From CAJXNP01 sp050305935 (GTDB lineage: Bacteria; Bacteroidota; Bacteroidia; Cytophagales; Cyclobacteriaceae), in the NCBI GenBank assembly GCA_050305935.1, contig JBNLGG010000075.1, positions 1-18,488 on the forward strand: a DNA stretch of 18,488 nt. Direction: 5' to 3'. Shown here piece after piece: positions 15,392-18,488 of the stretch (positions are counted from its first letter, which is position 1; every line of letters begins with the position of its first letter). The translations under genes and the position numbers were made by a program. Below the pieces are notes generated by a model. That model ran no database searches and was not told the DNA's origin. It was given only the letters and a program-made list of their open reading frames with translations.

Positions 15392-18173
15392 ACAAGAGCT
15401 TTGTCAATTCCTTTTCGCTGATCTCTTGCGCCGGCGAGAATTCCTCCGACTGCATATAGCTCAATATTGATTGATACAATTGCTGTGCTTCCGGCTGATC
15501 AGATAATTTACCCAATTGCGACATGCAAACCAACAACTTCCCATCCCCTACCTTAAATTCAAAGATTAAACCCAGTTTATGGTTCCGTTCCAGGTTATCA
15601 ATTACCTGTACTATTGGGTAGTACTCAGCAGGACTCTGATCAAGGATCAATGAATTGCTGTTTTTTAAAATAGAAAACCATTGCCAATTGGTGTGGATAT
15701 CAGTGGGAAAGGAATTAAATATGGGATGTTTCGGATTGGTCAAAATACTCATCGTTCCTGGAGAAATTGGCCCTTTTGCCCATTCACTGATTCCTTTGAA
15801 CATGCTGTAATTCCAAAATTCATTGATAAAATGCCCGGCGAAACTTTGACCTTTCACATCCGCTGTTATTGGAAACAGCAATACTTTTCCGCCTTCTGAT
15901 AACTGTTGTTTTGCCTTGGAATCAAGCTTTTCCGAAATCAAAACGTCCGAGATTGGCTCCACAGACGTAGGAGAATCAACAACCCAAACAGGGTATTTAT
16001 TTGAATAGTTGGTACCTTGCAAATTCACCTCGATCGACAATTTCGAAGGAGAATTCACTTCTGAAAAGTCTGTGACAATAACTCCTAAATCCGTCAAACC
16101 ACCCACTGGAACAGATGAAGGAGGAATGGTCCCCTCTTGTACGATTGTTCCGTCTTCCCTCTTTAGCTTCCAGGTCAATTCGTGATTTAGTTCCTGATTG
16201 GAATAATTAGCAACTACTACTTTGGCCTCGAATTGCTCCTGATTGGTCCACACATATGTTGGAAACTCCAGTAGAAGCACCACATCATCACATGACTGTC
16301 TCCATTCTTCCGGGGTGACCACACCTTTGCTATCCATAAATGCATCCAGAACACCAACTAAGGCTGTACCCTGCCCGGGAAAATCCTGCAAATCCAGCAA
16401 CTGAAAACCAGCCATGCCCTTCGTGCGGATCGCGGCTTCCATTTCAGCCTTATAGCACAAAGCAGACCATCGACCTGTTGCCACATGAAAGAGGCTGTCC
16501 ATCTTTCCCATTCCTTTTTCCTCTAATCGTTTTTTGAAAACTTCCAGGTTCCAGGCCCTTACCACTCCCGTATACTTATCAATTTCCTTATAGTCAGGAT
16601 AGATTTGATATTGGCCAATTTCATGGCTGACTATCGGAACTTTAATCTGGCTGACTGGGTATTCAAAATTGATTTCAGTATTGGGTGTGGTGGTATTTAA
16701 TATCCCGCCACCGTTCGAATCCACAAATCCATGCGAAAGGCGAACGTGAGTAAGCACTGTGTCTCCATTGGATGGGGTCCTGGCAGCTACGAAAAAGTCA
16801 GAGACTTCATTTGGCGGAACAAATCCAATATTATTATTTGAGCCCATGGTATATAATGGCCGTGGGTTGTATTCTTTAATAGCCTTTAAATTTGCTTCTA
16901 CCCGGCTGTGCCCGCTCCAAATCTCATTTCCCTGGGAAAACATGACAAAAGACGGGTGATTCCCAAAGGCTTTCATCAGGGCCAATCCCTCTTCCCGCAG
17001 CATCCCTGCAATTGTATCCGATTCCAATCCACCCCAAAATGGCAGCTCAGCCTGTAAATACATGCCTTCCAGGTCAGCGGCAGTAAAGGCGGCTTCCGGA
17101 GGACAATAAGAATGAAAGCGATAGTGGTTGATGCCATAGTCCTTGGCTATTCGGTACACTCTTCTCCAGGATTCCACATCGGTGGGTGTGTAACCGGTCA
17201 GTGGGAAAACACCCGCTTCGTGTTTACCGCGTAAAAAAGTAGTCCTGCCATTAATCGTGAATTGTGTCCCCTTCGTGGTAAATTCCCGCATACCAAAGGG
17301 AACGGTTTTCGCATCCACCACCGTTCCATCAGATAAGACAGCGGTGAGTCGATACATTGGCTGTTCATATTCGTCCCAAAGACTCATCTCATCACCCAGC
17401 TCATATTCCAGGCGAACGGCCGGTTCACAAACCACGGTGACTTTTTTTGACGGCAGCGGAAAAACCTCATCATTAGTCAATTTTTCAACCTGCAATTCAA
17501 TCGTTATTTCGTCCAAATTCAATTGGTTTTCAATGTCTATCTGCACCTCTATCTTTTTTTTGTGAATATCAGGGTGCACCTGCAGATCAGTGATGAAGGT
17601 TTTCTTACTTGCCTCAATTTTAATTTCTCCGATCACTCCATTCCAGTTGGTTTGAGTTTCATCTGTGTAGATATGTACATTCCCGTAAGGTGTCAACTTC
17701 AGATCATTGTCAATTCTCAGCGTGATAAAATGCTCGCCGGGCGTTAAATGTGTGCTGACATCAAATTCCTGTGGAGACTGCAGGATCATGGACTCACCAA
17801 CCAATTGATCATCAACCCAGACCATGGAGGGCTTTGTTCTCTCCAGATGCAAAACAAGATGCTTATCGCTCAGGGTTTCAGGAATAATCACTTTCTTACG
17901 ATACCACGCCGGTCCTTCGTATGTATAAACCCTGTTGAGGTGCTGGGTGGTGGTATCATTATTCAGATTGCCCTTTTGATTAGAATCAGTAGTGCCGGGA
18001 AGGAAGATAGCATCGTCCAAATCTTTGTTGTACCATTGTCGGCTGATCCCTTCGTTTTCCGTATCCAAGGCAAACTGCCATTGGCCCGAGAGATCGATTG
18101 TTTCCCGATACTCCTTTTTTGATGCCTGACAGGCAATGAGCGCAAAAAATAACAGGTAGTAGATTTTTTTCAT
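15381..18173 (-). CDS. GH2 family glycosidase lipoprotein with C-terminal GATase-like domain
   Basis: The 930-residue protein has a lipoprotein signal peptide ending ALIAC (Cys15). Domains in order are an N-terminal sugar-binding jelly roll (about 25-190, with AWYRKKVIIPE and TNWNGVIGEIKIEAS), an Ig-like beta domain (about 195-295), and a TIM barrel (about 298-600). An Ig-like domain follows (about 635-735), then a C-terminal alpha/beta domain (about 740-910). The acid/base is probably Glu417 (SQGNEIWSG) and the nucleophile Glu518 (VSHEIGQYQ), both normal for GH2. The C-terminal part (GGKVLLFPI, FPTDIHTNWQWFSIL, GDGKLLVCMSQLG) resembles the class-I-GATase-like domain found in some large GH2 and beta-galactosidase proteins. 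The sugar substrate cannot be stated. No SusC/SusD pair or sensor is seen in the window. The downstream cyclase-family lipoprotein starts at or just after its end. Confidence 0.88.
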   Translation of the reverse strand: MKKIYYLLFFALIACQASKKEYRETIDLSGQWQFALDTENEGISRQWYNKDLDDAIFLPGTTDSNQKGNLNNDTTTQHLNRVYTYEGPAWYRKKVIIPETLSDKHLVLHLERTKPSMVWVDDQLVGESMILQSPQEFDVSTHLTPGEHFITLRIDNDLKLTPYGNVHIYTDETQTNWNGVIGEIKIEASKKTFITDLQVHPDIHKKKIEVQIDIENQLNLDEITIELQVEKLTNDEVFPLPSKKVTVVCEPAVRLEYELGDEMSLWDEYEQPMYRLTAVLSDGTVVDAKTVPFGMREFTTKGTQFTINGRTTFLRGKHEAGVFPLTGYTPTDVESWRRVYRIAKDYGINHYRFHSYCPPEAAFTAADLEGMYLQAELPFWGGLESDTIAGMLREEGLALMKAFGNHPSFVMFSQGNEIWSGHSRVEANLKAIKEYNPRPLYTMGSNNNIGFVPPNEVSDFFVAARTPSNGDTVLTHVRLSHGFVDSNGGGILNTTTPNTEINFEYPVSQIKVPIVSHEIGQYQIYPDYKEIDKYTGVVRAWNLEVFKKRLEEKGMGKMDSLFHVATGRWSALCYKAEMEAAIRTKGMAGFQLLDLQDFPGQGTALVGVLDAFMDSKGVVTPEEWRQSCDDVVLLLEFPTYVWTNQEQFEAKVVVANYSNQELNHELTWKLKREDGTIVQEGTIPPSSVPVGGLTDLGVIVTDFSEVNSPSKLSIEVNLQGTNYSNKYPVWVVDSPTSVEPISDVLISEKLDSKAKQQLSEGGKVLLFPITADVKGQSFAGHFINEFWNYSMFKGISEWAKGPISPGTMSILTNPKHPIFNSFPTDIHTNWQWFSILKNSNSLILDQSPAEYYPIVQVIDNLERNHKLGLIFEFKVGDGKLLVCMSQLGKLSDQPEAQQLYQSILSYMQSEEFSPAQEISEKELTKLLYGK

Positions 18174-18203
18174 TTTGTATTAGAATGAGCTTAGGATTAA
18201 AGC

Positions 18204-18213
18204 AACCAATTTA
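18204..18213 (-). promoter_or_regulatory. Possible promoter element of the GH2 gene
   Basis: Read on the minus strand this is TAAATTGGTT, 30 bases before the GH2 ATG. It contains TAAATTGG, one mismatch from TAnnTTTG. The same ten bases occur at 5011-5020, about 42 bases before the amidohydrolase start on the same strand. Confidence 0.3.
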
Positions 18214-18276
18214 CTAATCATAAGATAAATGTCCTTAATGTGTTTGAAATTTATTACTTTGAGAACACCCACCTCC

Positions 18277-18298
18277 TTGATGGTGTTTTCACCATCAA
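18277..18298. promoter_or_regulatory. Perfect 9-bp dyad upstream of GH2
   Basis: TTGATGGTG-TTTT-CACCATCAA is a perfect inverted repeat with a 4-base centre, about 104-125 bases upstream of the GH2 start. Neither strand has a T-tract after the stem, so it does not read as an intrinsic terminator. An operator for a regulator of the GH2/cyclase operon is the more natural guess. Confidence 0.4.
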
Positions 18299-18340
18299 AA
18301 TACCGGATCTCACGCTACCCAAAACACTCCATAAACCATT

Positions 18341-18378
18341 AAAAAACCTCAAAGATCATCGCCCTTTGAGGCTTTTTC
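18341..18378. terminator. Bidirectional intrinsic terminator
   Basis: CCTCAAAG (18347-18354) and CTTTGAGG (18364-18371) form an 8-bp stem with a 9-base loop. A-run 18341-18346 and T-run 18373-18377 flank it, so the hairpin is followed by a T-tract on either strand. It would end transcription arriving from the right on the minus strand and separate it from the GH2 promoter. Confidence 0.75.
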
Positions 18379-18441
18379 TTAGCGTTTTTTCAGCTATTCG
18401 GCTAAATGTTGGTATCCGTCCGAGGAAAACAGGGTATAAAT

Positions 18442-18488
18442 TTATGAATGGGTCTTGTATTTTTCCCAGTTGTTTGGCAGGAGCTGAT
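18442..18488 (-). CDS. Possible C-terminal end of an unidentified gene (partial)
   Basis: On the minus strand a frame open from the window edge ends at TAA (18442-18444) with residues QLLPNNWEKYKTHS. The composition is protein-like and the bidirectional terminator lies 65 bases further on, where a gene's terminator would be expected. The piece is only 14 residues, so no family can be named and chance cannot be excluded. Confidence 0.3.
   Translation of the reverse strand, partial: QLLPNNWEKYKTHS

Noticed and set aside
17748..18122. 124-residue plus-strand frame within the GH2 gene
   Set aside because: It is antisense to the GH2 N-terminal domain and has no independent support.
1..18488. CRISPR arrays, tRNA or rRNA genes, intact IS elements
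   Set aside because: No regularly spaced repeats, cloverleaf, conserved rRNA segments or transposase frames were seen on either strand.

Overview
The window looks like a stretch of a Bacteroidota chromosome, most likely a Cytophagales-type organism. The reasons are the AT-rich intergenic DNA, gene starts without clear Shine-Dalgarno sequences, lipoproteins beginning CKKDD, CQAS or CQKP after a lipobox, a promoter-like TATCTTTG (the Bacteroidota TAnnTTTG type), and the family mix: AsmA-like protein, GH2 lipoprotein, lipocalin-like lipoprotein and Bacteroidota-style class III cyclase. The placement is by gene content and style only. No rRNA, tRNA, CRISPR array, prophage or intact insertion sequence was seen.

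Layout. From 1 to 4969 three genes run on the minus strand: a very large AsmA-like inner-membrane-anchored protein that leaves the window at base 1, a secreted alpha/beta-hydrolase esterase, and an amidohydrolase of the L-fucono-lactonase type. Divergent from these, 5333-8518 holds a tight plus-strand operon: a circularly permuted ATP-grasp enzyme, an alpha-E (DUF403) protein, and an Anbu-type proteasome-like peptidase whose ATG overlaps the alpha-E stop. This is a compact version of the known ATP-grasp/alpha-E/transglutaminase/Anbu association, but no transglutaminase-like gene is present here. It is the most interesting locus in the window.

From 8519 to 10844 gene density is low. The stretch holds the 3' remnant of a GMC oxidoreductase, about 500 bases of apparently non-coding DNA with dyads, a lipocalin-like lipoprotein and a small possible secreted protein. 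Next come a membrane-anchored class III nucleotide cyclase (plus), converging on a UPF0316 membrane protein (minus), and an HI0933/BaiN-type flavoprotein (plus) with a good promoter match. A frameshifted, headless lipocalin-like pseudogene follows at 14234-14532.

The right end is a two-gene minus-strand unit of lipoproteins. A GH2 glycosidase with a C-terminal GATase-like domain is translated just ahead of a kynurenine-formamidase-like cyclase lipoprotein, and both are probably exported to an envelope membrane to process a glycan or glycoside product. Upstream of it lie a perfect dyad, a bidirectional terminator, and what may be the very end of another minus-strand gene running off the window.
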